The translations under genes were made by a program, and so were the position numbers. A stretch of 64,000 nucleotides of DNA from Nissolia schottii (taxonomy: Eukaryota > Streptophyta > Magnoliopsida > Fabales > Fabaceae), in NCBI GenBank assembly GCA_003254905.1, contig QANU01107522.1, positions 1-64,000 on the forward strand, in the 5' to 3' direction. Positions 47,038 to 60,438 of this stretch are shown piece by piece; within the stretch, counting starts at the first letter, position 1, and each line of letters begins with the position of its first letter. The notes beneath the pieces were generated by a model. The model had not been told where the DNA came from. It ran no database searches and saw only the letters and a list, made by a program, of their open reading frames with translations.

Positions 47038-49300
47038 TACTATTAGAAAAACAACGATTTCTAGTGGACAAATCCGTCAAAAAATGATGATACTACAAAA
47101 AATTAGTCATTACTTACAAATTTTGCTGCGAATTTTGCCTTAAATATCGCAAGTAATCATGTTTCCTGCGAATTTTCCTACAGATTGGAATTCATAGGTA
47201 ATAAGGTGGTAGGTAACTGGTGGTTGCAAATTTCAAAATTCACAAGTAACCTATGGATTTTTTCGTAGGAAACTGCGAACTTTCATAGATAATTTTCGTA
47301 GCTAGTTGGGTGTTTGGGATGAATTTTGCTACGAATTTTGATACGAATTTTTTCACATGAAACATTTTGTAAGAAAATTTGTAGATAGATTTTGTAGCAA
47401 CTTCTATAGGTAAATTCCGCAACAAATGTCGCAAGTAGAATTTACAACAAATTTTTCAGGTAAATTTTGCAACAAATTACACATGTAAATTTCGAAGCAA
47501 ATTCTACATTTATATGTAATATCAAAATTCGTAGCTTTTTTTAATCAGCAACAAATTTTGCAAGTAACACAAAAGAATTTTTGCAAATAATTTCGCAATT
47601 ATTTAATTTGCTAATATTTAACAATCAAATAACGAAATATGTGAACCGATGAACAGATTGCACCAAAACTATGAACCATTAGATATAAACTTTATTAATT
47701 CTCTTAATAAATTAAAAGAGCAATACAAACAGGTTTTGTGAGCCTTTTAACTTTTAAATCTCAATAATGAGTTATTAGACTTACAATACCCTTTCTTTTA
47801 TAACTAAAATGTTTGTTTCCCCTCTTTGTGTTGTTTGATGCGGGATTTGCGTTGTTATTATTAGGCTCACAATACCTTTTTTTTTAAACTAAAATGTTGG
47901 TTAATTTCCCCTCCTTTTGTTGTTTGATGTGGGACTTGTGTTGTTATGCTAGTTGTGCTACCATTTATGGTGGAAAATTTAGCAAAAGGAAAGTTTAAAC
48001 CGACCTTAAAATTAAGCCAAAAAATCACATATATTAAGTGTCAAAAAGTCTCTTAAGAACATGACTAAATACGAAACCCATTAGTTGGTAAGCAATTTGC
48101 AGTATCATTAATTTATAGTATGTTACGAACAAACATCCTTAAGTAGCATTTAAGAGTCCAAAGCACAAATCTCTCACTCCCTCTATCTTGTTCATCATTC
48201 ATTTCACCAATTTTGTTCCATATATCTCATTAACAAAAACACCCTCCAAGTTAAGTGCAACCAAACGTGTTTTTCCCCCTTTATTGCTATTCCCTTCCAA
48301 CAAACTACTCATATTTGTTTCTCAAATTGCAACACCATCCTTATTTCTAAACATCAATCCTTCTTAAACTCAACATAATCTCCATTGCCACCACCACAAT
48401 TTCAACCCACAACGACTAAATTTGTAGTTAAATTTGCAGAAAACTATTTGTGAGAAAATCCACAACAAAGCAAACTCGCAGTTAAATTTGCAACAAAAAA
48501 GTTTGTAGCTAAATCCGCAACAAACTATTTGCAAGAAAATCCACAGCAAAGAGAATTCATAAGAAAACTTGCAGCAAACTAGTTCATAAGAAGTTTCGTA
48601 GGAAAATTATTTCGCAACAAAATTTGCAATAAGAAAATTCATAGCAAAATCTGCATGAAACGAAAGTCGTAGCTAAATCTGCAACAAAAATCCACAAGTA
48701 AGTTCAGATATACTATTTTCTGCGGATTTAGTTATGAAAACAGTGTTGATCGAACCTTTTGACAATTTTTTCTCTAACTCCCTACCAAATTATTTGCGAA
48801 TTTTTTACCTGCGAAATAATTTGCAACAAAATTCACAACTAAATATTGCTCACCTTTTAGAGAAAAACTTACGGGCTAATTTTGTTGCAAATTTTGTAAT
48901 TCATAGCAAAATGTTCATTGTGTTGCTCAAAAATGAAAATTTGTAGAAGAATTTGTAGGTATTACTTACAAAAAGAATTTGCAGCAAGTTTTCACAAGTA
49001 ATTCACAGTTTTTAGTAGTGTGAAATCTACCACAAAATTAGTATTTCTGACATATTTTGCGATGAACTTTCGTAGTTGAAAAAAAAATCTTCGATGAAAA
49101 TTAGTTTTTAACCATTGTATTCACCACAAATTTTTTAATAGATTTTTGTTTGCCAGATATTTTTAACAAATTTAAGATGTTGAAAGTTTTTGGCAAATTT
49201 AATCGCTGAACATTACTAAGACGCCAAAATTGCGGTAAATATATCCACCAAAAATCATAAAACAAGAATTATTTATTTATTGCAAATTTATAACTAAATG
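47038..49300 (+). mobile_element. Older CACTA-like fragment split by a younger CACTA
   Basis: 47038-47090 starts TACTATTAGAAAAACAACG, a CACTA-type terminus, with TCCGTC-type motifs. After the younger insertion it resumes at 49021 with TTTTGCGATGAA, TTGCGGTAAAT and similar subterminal words until about 49250. No 3' terminus was found before the next element. Confidence 0.4.
47091..49020 (+). mobile_element. Non-autonomous CACTA transposon with TSD TGA
   Basis: Starts TACTACAAAAAATTAG (first base changed from C) and ends TTTTTAGTAGTG. It is flanked by TGA on both sides (47088-47090 and 49021-49023), the 3-bp duplication expected for CACTA elements. The body of 1930 bp is dominated by short subterminal motifs such as TTTGCTGCGAATTTT, GCAACAAATT and TTGCAGCAA in both orientations. 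No transposase frame is present; short ORFs follow the motif periodicity. Confidence 0.7.
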
Positions 49301-50354
49301 TTTGCCTACATTTTATCCGAATACATTTAACATAGTTATAATAAAAACATTGCAATTAATAGCTGAACAGTACATCAACCACAAATTGATCATTCAAAGG
49401 TTGTTAATATTGGATTTAAAAGGTTTTAAGTGTGTTTCAAACTTAATCTTTGATTTTGGTTAGAAGGAAAAGTCTCACATTACGTGGAATTGACCTAAGT
49501 TAAACCTTTATATGGTAAATAAGTTAATATTTTGGGATAATAACCACTACAAGAAAAATGACTATTTCCGTCTGAAAGTTACCGTCAGCTAACGACCCAC
49601 AGAACTACCGTTGGACTGCCGTCGGTAAAATACGCAATTCCGACAGTAAACAGGTCAACGAATGAAAACCGATGGTTTCTAAGCCAATTACCGTCGGAGA
49701 AAATCAATAGCGGTAACACCAACGGTGAAAACAAAATACCGTCTCCCACAACCGACGGTAACACATCGAAAAAACGTACACCAATTTCCAACAACCGCCT
49801 AAAGTCTCGAAAATATTCATTGCACATTTTCGAAAACGTCCCACGTATGCATTAATTGTTTTGACCGTCGGACTGGTCGGTTTGTAAAATACCGTCGGTT
49901 ATGTCGCCGACCAGCGGACGGTAATTGTCTGGAAAATATGAATTGGACGTTTCCCAGAACGGTCAAAGTTGCCATAAATGATATTGATATTACCGTCGGT
50001 TTGGACCGACGGTAATGTCACCACCGATCACTATAAAAACTCCTTCCCATCCTAAATTAAGATGCACCACCCATCTTCCCCATACCCCTCCGTCGTCGAG
50101 GGTTTGGTCGATTAATATAGCTGGCGTTACGCCGCTAATTGAGCATCGAGCGAAGGCAATGTCCAAGATGGTGCGTGCGGTAGTAGTAATACATTTAGGG
50201 AAATGGCCCAATTGATGGTGGGTGTCAACTTTGACGTCCACCATGCATCTTGGACTTTGTTATTCGTTTTTGCTCAAAGTGTTAATTGATAATTATTTTT
50301 CTTTAGGATGACGTCACGATAATTGAGAGATCAAAACAAATTCTAAGATGGTGA

Positions 50355-50445
50355 TAGTCAACATGGGGGTAGTAATAACAATACCTCTTCCCAATCTTAG
50401 GGTTTGGGAGGACGTCACGTTATTACTACTCCCCCATGTTGACTA
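50355..50445. repeat. Perfect-stem hairpin inside the CACTA element
   Basis: TAGTCAACATGGGGGTAGTA (start of the left arm, 50355-50379) is mirrored by TTACTACTCCCCCATGTTGA within 50419-50445. That gives about 25 paired bases with a 2-base bulge and a 39-base loop. Either strand could fold. Confidence 0.8.
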
Positions 50446-51383
50446 ACCAGCATTTTAAAATTGTGTTAATTTCAATACCGTGGGACACTTACTGTCGGCA
50501 ATATGGTATATCCACAGGTAAACATGGCATTACCGTCGGTATTAACCGTCGGTAAGGAGAATCTAGGGCTTAGGGTTAGGGTTTAGGGTAACCTTAGGAT
50601 AACTTTAAACTACCGTCGGTAAGAACGTTATATCCGACGGTACAAGGAGGACAACAAACGTTTCGTTTTATGGTAAATCTTGCGTCGGACCTAACGTGCG
50701 ACGGTAATCAATTGGTTTCGCGTTGGTTATTAGCAATCAGACCGACGGTAATGTTATCATTGTTTTAGTGTCGATCTGTACAGACGACGATAAACTCATG
50801 ATGGATTTAGTGTCGGTGTACCATCGGTTTAGCGTCGGTCACACTCGTTTTACCGTCAGTCGAGTCAATGCCAACGGTAATAAATTTATCTTGGCTCCAA
50901 AATTTGGCGCCATTTATTTGGGTCATCGTCGATGTTGGATCACTCCGACGGTAAGAGACCGACGGTAATATGTTTAATGAAACAACGCGTTTTAAGGTAA
51001 TCTGTTACCATCGGTGAACGATCTGTTACCATCGGTGATTATGTGTTGATTGCGGAGATTGGAGGGCATGTGCTTTAGACCGGTTTAGGAAATACATGTG
51101 TGGACTGAATGCAAATGCATTCCAAATGTTAGATTTGTGTGGACCGGTTAAGGTGTAGGGTTTATATATTAATTAAATAAAAGATAAATTTTATATATTT
51201 ATGAATATTAGGTTATAACATTATTATATAATTATTTAAATGATAATATAATTATTAAATAATAAAATGGCATTAAATTTATTTAAATAATATAATTATT
51301 TACTGTAAATCTAATTAAAACATATATGATTATTTTAAGTAAATAATTCTAACCGCAAATTTGCAAAAAAAATAATTTAACTA

Positions 51384-51530
51384 TTACCGTCGGTTAACAG
51401 CGACGGTAATAAATGAATAAAATAATATTATCATACCGTCAGTTACACACGACGGTAATAAATGAATGAAATAATATTATATTACCGTCGGTTAGATACG
51501 ACGGTAATAAATGAATAAAATAATATTATA
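51384..51530. repeat. Three tandem mini-hairpin units (about 48 bp)
   Basis: Each unit has TACCGTCRGTT, a 4-6 base spacer, the inverse CGACGGTAAT, then AAATGAATRAAATAATATTA. The transposase-motif pair in each unit forms a short hairpin. Confidence 0.75.
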
Positions 51531-51740
51531 ATTCGGGTTTCGCTGAATCAGTTTACCGACGGTGTTGTTCGCCGGAAATTAGCGTCGTGCATGCAAACCG
51601 ATGCTAATTTGCTTACCATCGACCATTTTACCGCTGAGTATGTTACCGACGGTATGTCCGACGATAAGACATATTGCCGACGGTAATTGCCTAAATTACC
51701 GACGGTAAGGTCGACGGAAATAGTCGTTTTTCTTGTAGTT

Positions 51741-54600
51741 AACATTGACCTTCCTTAAAATTTATCAAAAATACACTTACTTCCCTCTTAGATTTTCAAA
51801 CTACACCCACCTTCCATATCTTAATGCAATTTACAAAATTCCTAAACTAACCTCTCAAACAAAGAAACTAAGAACATCTTCTTCCCCACCTCCCCAACTT
51901 TCCTTTACTTCCATGGCAGTTGCTACTTGCTCCCAATCCATCTTCCCTCATATTCTTCTTTTCTTCTCCAAACACAAGCTTGACTTTGGGAAGTTTATGG
52001 GCTACTGCTACCTTCCTCCATGGGGAGCCGCTGGGAACTCGATGGCGGTTAGCATAGTTGAATCAGTGGCGCGGTGGTCTTGGTTTGCGTAAATCTGTAG
52101 CAGCGACAACATCATGGATTTGTCAGTGGCAGAGATAGGGTATTTTTCTGGTGAGAAGGTTTTGTTTTTGAGAAGCGATCTCCCACGTCAGTGCAATTGC
52201 ATAGTTGTTCTTTAACATGGAGAGAGTGACGTTCCAGTGGAGATGAAGGGCAAGGTAAAATGACGATAGGGATTGCGTTTTGTAAAGTGTCATTTCTGGT
52301 GATGGATAAGATTGGGGTGGAGCATGTGGTGAATTTCAAATAGCAAGATGTTGGCTCCATCTTTTGTGGGCAATTTTAACAATGTTTTGAAACTGGAATT
52401 AGTGGGCGATTTTGACAAGACTTTGAAATTGAAATTAGTCAAAGGGTTGAACAGGTGGCAATCAATCTTCTTGCATTTTGTGGCCACATGGAACTAGAGC
52501 AGTAGCATTATCCTTGGCCACGAGAGAGTATTTTCAGGAGTTAGTGGTCTTGTTGTTTGATTTTGTCTCTATTAAATTTTTTTCCCCTTGTTTAGATTAC
52601 GTAATTTTGTGTGGACTTCATGTACTTTTCCTTACCGTTAATTTTTGTGAATGATTATTTAAACTTGGGGGCGGGGGGAACAAAAAAATAAGCCAAAAAA
52701 GGCACCAAGGAACAAAGGAATATTCATCCATCTATAGTTGTTCCTGGATTCTGGTCAAGTTTCTTTTGCCCACTGTTGCATTTTTTTCACAGATCAGATC
52801 TCCCTGTGGAAGAGGAGGGGATGAATTTATAAAGGTGATGGTATTTAGAAGGAATGGCAGTGAAATAGCAATATATACAAATACTAACGGCATAAAAGTC
52901 ATTTTATATGCCTTTTTATTTTATCAAGGGTGTCATTGTAATGACTCTTGAATAATTAAGGGACATATGTGTAATTCTAAAATTTAGGAAGGTCCATGTA
53001 ATTATCCCTAATACTTTTGGTATTGAGTTGATAATGTGAACTTGGGTCTTGCCATATCACACATGTGCGCGCCGCGTTACCCCGTCATACCACGTGTGTG
53101 TAAGTCCTATGGACCATTTGCCTTGTTGTTTTATTTTTGGCCCAATTAACTTTTCATCTTGTGACTGTTGCAGACTTAGTTGTTGGGCCTCTTGTCTTAC
53201 TTTAATATAACAGTTGGAGACATTGACTTGGTCAATTGGACCATTTATATATAGCTATTGAGCCCAACTTAAATTGTAAGCAACCTTCGCCTATTTAATT
53301 ATTATTGCAACCCGCCAAGACCAAGGCACCTATCAAGTTTGTCTCTTCCTCTTTCACTAAGCTTAACGCCACCGCTTCTCCTCCTCTTCCATGTGTGACT
53401 TTTACTGCTATAACAAGGGCTAGTGTTCATCTTCCTTTTCCTCTATATTCACAAGCATTATAAGGTCACCCTCACAACCTTGGTTGATTCTCCCAATTTG
53501 GAACGAGATTGGCTGCTCCATGTTGCCAAGAATTGCATGTGAGCGAATTCTTTAAGGGACCCACATCTAGTCCTTGAGGGAAACCCGTTACAACCTTTCC
53601 ACCTAGCTTAAGCTATAGGTAGGGCAAAGGTAAACACTACAATGCACTTGCATATGGTATAATTGTTCCATCTCATCTGTGTTTCTTTATGGTTGTTGTT
53701 TAGGGTTAAGGTTTTTGCCTCCCTAAATTTTGTTTTCCCATTTTACCCTTACTTGGTTAGATAAAATACTTGATTATCCACACTATTTTCACAATAGTTA
53801 AAAATAACATTGTGAATACAAAAGCTGTCCTAAAACAATCCACTATCACTGGACATAAAACTATAAGTTCATAAAAAATGTCTAAAAGTCATCCACAAGT
53901 TGTTCCATCAAAGGATAATAAAACCCCACAATGGTTCATACAAAATTTTTCACAAAATAAAATACATAACCTAAATATTGATCTCATTGCTCATCCTCAT
54001 CTCCATTTGCATCCCTAATCTTTGAAATAATCATTATCACCATAAACATCATCAGTATCTTTATTATCCACAATAATTGTATTTTATCTTGTTTGGCTGA
54101 GAGATAAAGGAACATAGAAGGGACTTTATCATATTACCAAATTGTAGTTGTTGCTTATGAAATTTTCTAGCCAACTCTTGTGTGTGTTGTTGAAGGTGTT
54201 GTTCCACATGCTGAATATAATGATACTGTAGATGGAGACAATGATGATAATGAACTATGGAGGTTGAATGAATTAGTGTGATGGTTGGTGATGGATGTTT
54301 TTTTGAGTTGATGATTGCTTGGTTGATTGATAGATGTCACTTCGATGATGTTTATTTTCCTAATATTCAAGAATTTAGCATTACATTAATTGATAAGTGC
54401 ATGGAATTGTTTATGTTTTGTATATTGTCCTTCAAATGTGCAATAATGCAAACACGATCTAATAATGCCAAATTAAACACATTTATATTCTAGGCCCTTT
54501 GCATTTGATTTCTCTCCTTGAGTTGATGTTATTTTTGGGGCTATTGATCATGGACATGAGTTTGGATTAAGATTAAAATAATTGAAGTGTTTGAGTTAGA
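51741..54600. other. Intergenic DNA
   Basis: No recognised gene. A frame at 51745-52092 (115 residues) and the opposite-strand frames at 52112-52487 have no family signature. 53040-53110 contains a CG-rich patch with ACGTGTG words. Nothing else is supported. Confidence 0.5.
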
Positions 54601-57600
54601 ATCCACGTTGACTTGTTTTGTTAGACAGAAATGTCAGTAATCTAAATTACTCAAGTAATCCACATTGCTTTCAAAATGGTTATGTAGATTACCTCTATGA
54701 GAGGTGTTTATTTGAATTACCACCTCTCACGTAATCCTTGAGTTTTTATTTTGACAACAATAGTAACAACTCTACTAATACAAACACCTATCTCCCTCTA
54801 TAATCCTTTTCCTACAACCATCCTTGCCACCACCATCGCTGTTGCGACCACTATCACGATAGCCACCGGTGCCACTGCCGCCACATACCAAGGTACCAAC
54901 ACCCCCGCTTCCCCACCAACGCCATCACAAACACCACCACAACAACACTAGGGCCACTGCCTACGTACCACCACCACCCACAACCATTGGTCTCGCCGTT
55001 GCCACCCCTGCTACTATCGCCACATCTAATTACATCACCATCACAACAAGCCAACCAATTTTTTTTACTATGTTATTTTATTATAATTGCAAATATTTAT
55101 TTATATTATAATTTTTTTATAATTATCATTTTATTTTATTTTTATTAATTTATTATTTTCCTTTATTTTTTATTTTTATAGATTTTATTATTTTTTATTA
55201 TTATTTAGAAGGTATTATTGTAAAATACATATATTACCTAGTTATCTTTTTAATATACTTAACATGATCATGTGAATTGCTATTTAGATTACTTGTGCAT
55301 ACCAAATATCGCAATGTAAAATTAACAACAATTTAAAAAGTGATAATTTTTTTAAAGGTAATTTCAAAGGTAATCTTGATACACTTGTGTCAAAAGGCAC
55401 GCTACTTAAGACTACACTTTTTGCAGGGCCACCAAATTGAATGTGACCTAAAGTATTATAAAATGTTGCATACGTCAATAGAAATGTTTTTTTTTTTTTT
55501 TGGTATAAAACATACATTTCAAGTATAAGTTAATGAAAAGTGTGGTCATAAGTTGTAGCTGGCTAGTAAGGTATTAATTTTTCTTTTAAAAAATATTACA
55601 AAGGCGCACGCATTTTCCTCCATTTTAGTAGTTGGCGATGAGAATTAATAAAGAGACTCCCAATTAATTCTGCCATGCAGAGAATAATAAAGTTGACATA
55701 TGCTGGAGTTTCATAAGCCATAACCTACCATTATCGAGAACCTCGTGATTGATAGAAAAATGAAAAAAATGGCTTTCGTATGCCTTTTTTTTTTTATCCA
55801 AGAGTCATGCGCGGTCCATGCATGCATGGATGCCCACACGGTTACGCACGAGTGAGGAATGAAAAAGGTTCTCTTACCACCAAACACCAACTAAAAAGCA
55901 TTCTCTCTTTTTAACCGAAGAGGAATGGGAAATGGTATTATGGTCACATATAGAAAGGAAGAATTGGTCAAAAACAAAAAAAAAAATAAAGGAAAAAAAA
56001 AAAGATTGAGACGAAGAGAATACGGTATATGAATACATTAGCTTGCAGATTCTCAAATTTAATTGGAAGATTTTGTTATTCAATTTTGTTTTATGCACTT
56101 TTATTGAAGAAAAATCGTAAACATAAATGATTATTTTTTTTATAATTATTTTCTTCATTGACAACGTAATTATTATGGAGGAAGGATAGAAGAACTTGAA
56201 ATTAATTAATGTATAGATGAATAATATAACTACACAATGTTTATCAAAATAATATAACTAAAAAAATTCCATAATGTAAAGTTATATAGTACTGCAAGAC
56301 AAGAAAATGCTACCCAGTTCTATTTATGTAAAGATTTCCAGCAAATATTTTTTGGCTGCATAGTATTTTTCTTTTAAAAAATACAAAGAAATTTAAAGAA
56401 TCAATCCACATTCATTAATGTAACGTCCAAGGTAAATCCGGGTTTCATTTTTTAAGCCAAACAGTATAAACAATGGATGTCTGCCTCCATCTCATTGGAA
56501 AAACAAAACAAAACGGAAAAATAATATGAACCAGAAATTAAAATATTGAAAGACAAAGAGAGTTTAGCAAATAATGTAAGAGTAACAAACCCCGTGATTC
56601 CCGACGAAAGGGGAAAACATTTCATATTATCTTTATTGAGAGGTTTAGGTCTGCGTCAGAGACAGCACATCATCACACTTCTCAGTCTCACTCACACACA
56701 CACATGCATCGATGAAAAAAATTGAAAACCTACCCTTTTCTTTCTCACTGCTGTCAATTTCATGATACATTTGTATTTTTTTTTTATGATTGAAAATTCC
56801 ATAATACATTTCTTACTCTCCCATATGGTAGTTATTATTACAAACAAAAATGTTATTTAGATAGGCAGACGCTTTTTTATTCATTTCATGATACACATGA
56901 ATGAGACTCACTTTGTAATTATAATTTATTAGTAGTGTAAAGTTTTTTTTATACTATTAGCCAATTAAATCTTATCATGTTAACATAAATGTATGATCCT
57001 ATCTAAAAATATTGTCAGTCGATTATATATATATATATATATAACACCAATTTCTCATGAATGTAAGTAAATACTTTACTAGAAATGATTGCTTATAGTG
57101 AAGTGTAATCCATATGAAACATGAGACTAAGTTTTTACTAAGTGATAACAAAATTCTGCTGTGTAAAGTGTATGTATACACTCCCACCATGTGTGTTCAT
57201 GACACCCCCCCCCCAACTTGATCTGATAATCTGTTCTAGCACAAAGCTTGTCAGCTTAGATTTAGGTTATGAAATTTTACACGATATATATTTTTGGCGA
57301 GGATCAAGTCACATTTTGAATTGGTTCAACACGACCCAAAGTCAAGTAATTACTTGAAGTTACATTCTTTTTTATTATAAAAGCTAGTTGCAAACTAGTA
57401 TATAAGATTTTTATACTTAAATTAATACATTTTATATGACACTGTTATTTTTATATTGATGTAATTTATTTTAATATATATCATAAAATAACATTTCTTA
57501 ATTGTTTTTATTACTTCTAAATTTTAAGATTATAATATCCAAATTTTTATATATGGTATAAATATCGAGTTAACCTAATCTAATCCAATCATAATTAGTT

Positions 57601-57877
57601 GAGTCATTATTAAGTTTCGGGTATAGATTCAGAAAAAAAAATTCATCTTAAAATTGAGTTGAGTTGAAATCCAATATAACCCCTGTCCCACCCTTCTTAT
57701 TCCCATAAAAAAATGTGTAACACGATTTATTCTCTAATAAATATTTTAAGAGATGTAAGCATTTGGTTGGTGTAAGCAATAAAATGTTATAAATTATAAA
57801 ATGATTGGAAATAAAATGTTTAATTTTGTTTTTGGGGTTGGTATATATATACGTGGAAGAAAATAACATAAAATTAT
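54601..57877. other. Intergenic DNA
   Basis: Contains a CCACCA/ACCATC-rich low-complexity stretch (54760-55050), a CACTA-type relic phrase near 55435-55470, poly-T runs and a (TA)n run at 57022-57043. No gene is supported. Confidence 0.5.
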
Positions 57878-59101
57878 GGATTAATAGCAACTTAATCCCA
57901 TGTATTATATTTATTGTGCACTTAATCTTCTAAGGTTGCAAAATGTGCAACTCAACAACCTAAAACTTTTAAACAGTACAAATAAGAAATTTTGTCGCTT
58001 TTAATATCTAAAAGGTTCGTTAATACGCATGTGTCTGTCACATGATGTATTGTAAGAACAAAATTGTCCTTTCTTTAAATTAAAACTAATTTTAAAAATA
58101 AAAATAAAAAATAATGAAAAAATTGAACCCAATTCTCCCACACCCTTTCACAGTGATCTCTTCCTTTCTCAACACAACTGTGCCCCAACCCCTTTCATGC
58201 TTATCACCTACTATTAGAGACTTTGTCTGCCTCATGCGCTGCCACCTACACCGCCTCTGCAACCGCCACATTGGCCAACCCCATGCATTGCAACTCTCCT
58301 CTTGAGCTTCCGAAGAACGAGAACAAGAAGAAGGAGCGGCTCATCATATACAAAGTTTTCTCCCTTTTTTTGGCACCTGATTTGTGCTTCAATCTTCATT
58401 AATAATTTATAATTAAGTGTTATAATTATTTGGCACACTTTGATAATTTTACAAATTAATAAGAAAAATGTTTGCTGAGACAATTTTTCATGATTAATAT
58501 ATGAATTTTAGTTTCAGAAATAAAAATAAAAAATGGAAATTAAATATATCAAGTAAAATTTGGATTATGCGATTTATTGGCGTTAGTTGTCATGCTTGAA
58601 TAGTGGTTATATACATACTTTCTTGAGGTTGGTTAGGTGAATTATGAAAATGTTAATATGTACCTGTGATATTTGCAGTGCTAGCTATATTTCATAGAGA
58701 TGAGGAATTCTGTTATAGGCAGCACTGGTGGCGGTGCAAGACACGGCGCAGCACAGGTGGCAGCGTAGGAGGCGGACGAAACCTCTGGCAGTGGGTGATT
58801 AGCGTGAAAGGGGTTGGGGCATAGTTCGGTTGAGAAAGGAAGAGGTCACCATGAAATGGTTTGGGGAAATAGGGTTTAGGTTTTTCTTTTAATTAGTTTT
58901 AATTTAAAGAAAAGACAAGTTTTCCTTACAATACATCATGTGACAGACACATGTGTATCAACGAATCTTTTAGGCGCTAAAAGTAACGAAAGATCTTATT
59001 CATACTATTTAAAAAGTTTAGGAGGTCGAATTGCACATTGTACAACGTTAAAGGGCTAAGTGCACAACATGTATACTACAAGGGTAAGTTATTGTTAACC
59101 C
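57878..59101. mobile_element. Non-autonomous Mutator-like element, 9-bp TSD
   Basis: TAAAATTAT occurs directly on both sides (57869-57877 and 59102-59110), a perfect 9-bp target duplication. The termini GGATTAATAGCAACTTA and the inverse of GGGTTAACAATAACTTA begin long inverted repeats. These can be followed from 57878 to about 58275 and from 59101 back to about 58725, with shared internal words such as TGTGTCTGTCACATGATGTA and CCCCAACCCCTTTCA. Total length is 1224 bp. No MULE transposase is present. The GC-rich inner parts of the TIRs could derive from captured host sequence. Confidence 0.85.
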
Positions 59102-59534
59102 TAAAATTATTCCTCTGAATAGAAAATAAATGTAAAGAAAATACCATTAATCAGACTTTCCTAGAATCCCTGATTTTACATTCTCAAGAAATTTGAGCGT
59201 AAAACAATTATTGTTCCCTTCCTTTTTAATTTCTTATCAAATTAAAGAATACTTCCTATCATGTCAATATAATTAAGGGTAGTAATGAATGAATCACCAC
59301 TCTACCTATTGATCATGTAATATTATATATATTAATTTATTGAATATAATTTTATTTTAAAATTATTAAATGTAATTTTAATACACAGAATTACTCTAAC
59401 TAAATTTTATTTATATATTAATTAATCATATATTATTTATGTATGGATTCTAAAATATTATGACAGTTTAACATTTTTCATATATAATATTGCATTAAAA
59501 TTAATCTAGACTAATATATACAATCTATATATAT

Positions 59535-59582
<48 letters not shown>

Positions 59583-59628
59583 TCTTATACCAATTAGTAA
59601 GCCCACTTCAATCATGAAAACCATGCCT
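59102..59628. other. Intergenic DNA
   Basis: AT-rich, with a (TTA)n microsatellite at 59538-59582. No gene. Confidence 0.6.
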
Positions 59629-60378
59629 ATATGGCAAACGTTTTACTGTTCAAGGTTCAAGCACTTGGATATCATCCTGCTATATGATATTAGCAACAGA
59701 CAATATACAACGCATTCTTTATACTTTAAATAAGACAATTTTATTCAATGGATTTGAATCTTTCAAGTGAATTTATACAGGGACTAAGCATCATGACTCT
59801 TTAATAGAAGAGTGTGTTTACATTGAAGACTAGTAAAATGGATGATATAAAAAGTAAAAATCTATCCATGGAAACTTAGTAAATGAATGAAAATTAATTA
59901 GCAACTTGGTTTAACATTAACTTCCCACCGTTACTTAATTTGTCAGTATTAGTAAATATGAACAACTACATCCATCTCTCAAGTACTTTGCCTACCCATA
60001 TTGAGCAGAAGTAATTAAATAATTTAATATCTTAATATTAAAACTTAAATACTTAGACGGTGAAAAATCAAACTCTTCTTTTTTAATTTCTCAAAAACCA
60101 AAGAATTTTTTTCTCCCTTCCTATTGTATATTATGTACGGTTCTACTTATAATAATACTAAACAAATATTATGATTGTCTATAGATTATTTATTCGAAAT
60201 GATTTATTAAGAAAGAAATAAAAAAAAGAAGGCTTTTTTATTTTATCAAGTTGGAAAGATAAGATTGGCCTCACATGAAATAAATAACTATATTCCTACC
60301 ATTCCTTGATGTCCCCATGCATATTTAAAACAAAATATGCTTACGATATGAAAGAACCAAATTATTCGTTTACTCATC

Positions 60379-60437
<59 letters not shown>
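59629..60437 (+). repeat. 810-bp direct duplication, copy 1
   Basis: Starts ATATGGCAAACG and ends in a (GA)n run (60381-60437) that stops at a single N (60438). It is matched at a constant offset of 810 by copy 2, with one difference noticed (CAACAGACA versus CAACAGGCA). Confidence 0.9.
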
Positions 60438-60438
60438 N

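Larger units (their letters stand above)
49545..51740 (+). mobile_element. Non-autonomous CACTA transposon with TSD AAC
   Basis: Starts CACTACAAGAAAAATGACTA and ends TAGTCGTTTTTCTTGTAGT plus one T in place of the expected final G. The termini are inverted repeats of over 20 bases. The flanks are AAC (49542-49544) and AAC (51741-51743). More than 20 copies of TACCGTCGGT or its inverse ACCGACGGTA are scattered in both orientations along the 2196 bp, as expected for transposase-binding subterminal repeats but spread through the whole body. No transposase coding is seen. Confidence 0.85.

Noticed and set aside
51745..52092. 115-residue frame right after the CACTA element
   Set aside because: No family recognised, begins at the transposon border, and no splice or promoter context was found.
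54751..55111. Thr/Pro/His-rich frames on both strands
   Set aside because: Low-complexity CCACCA/ACCATC sequence with no domain.
54629..55303. Possible TIR element with AGTAATCTAAAT-like ends
   Set aside because: Only about 12 bases match at the ends and the flanks do not form a target duplication.
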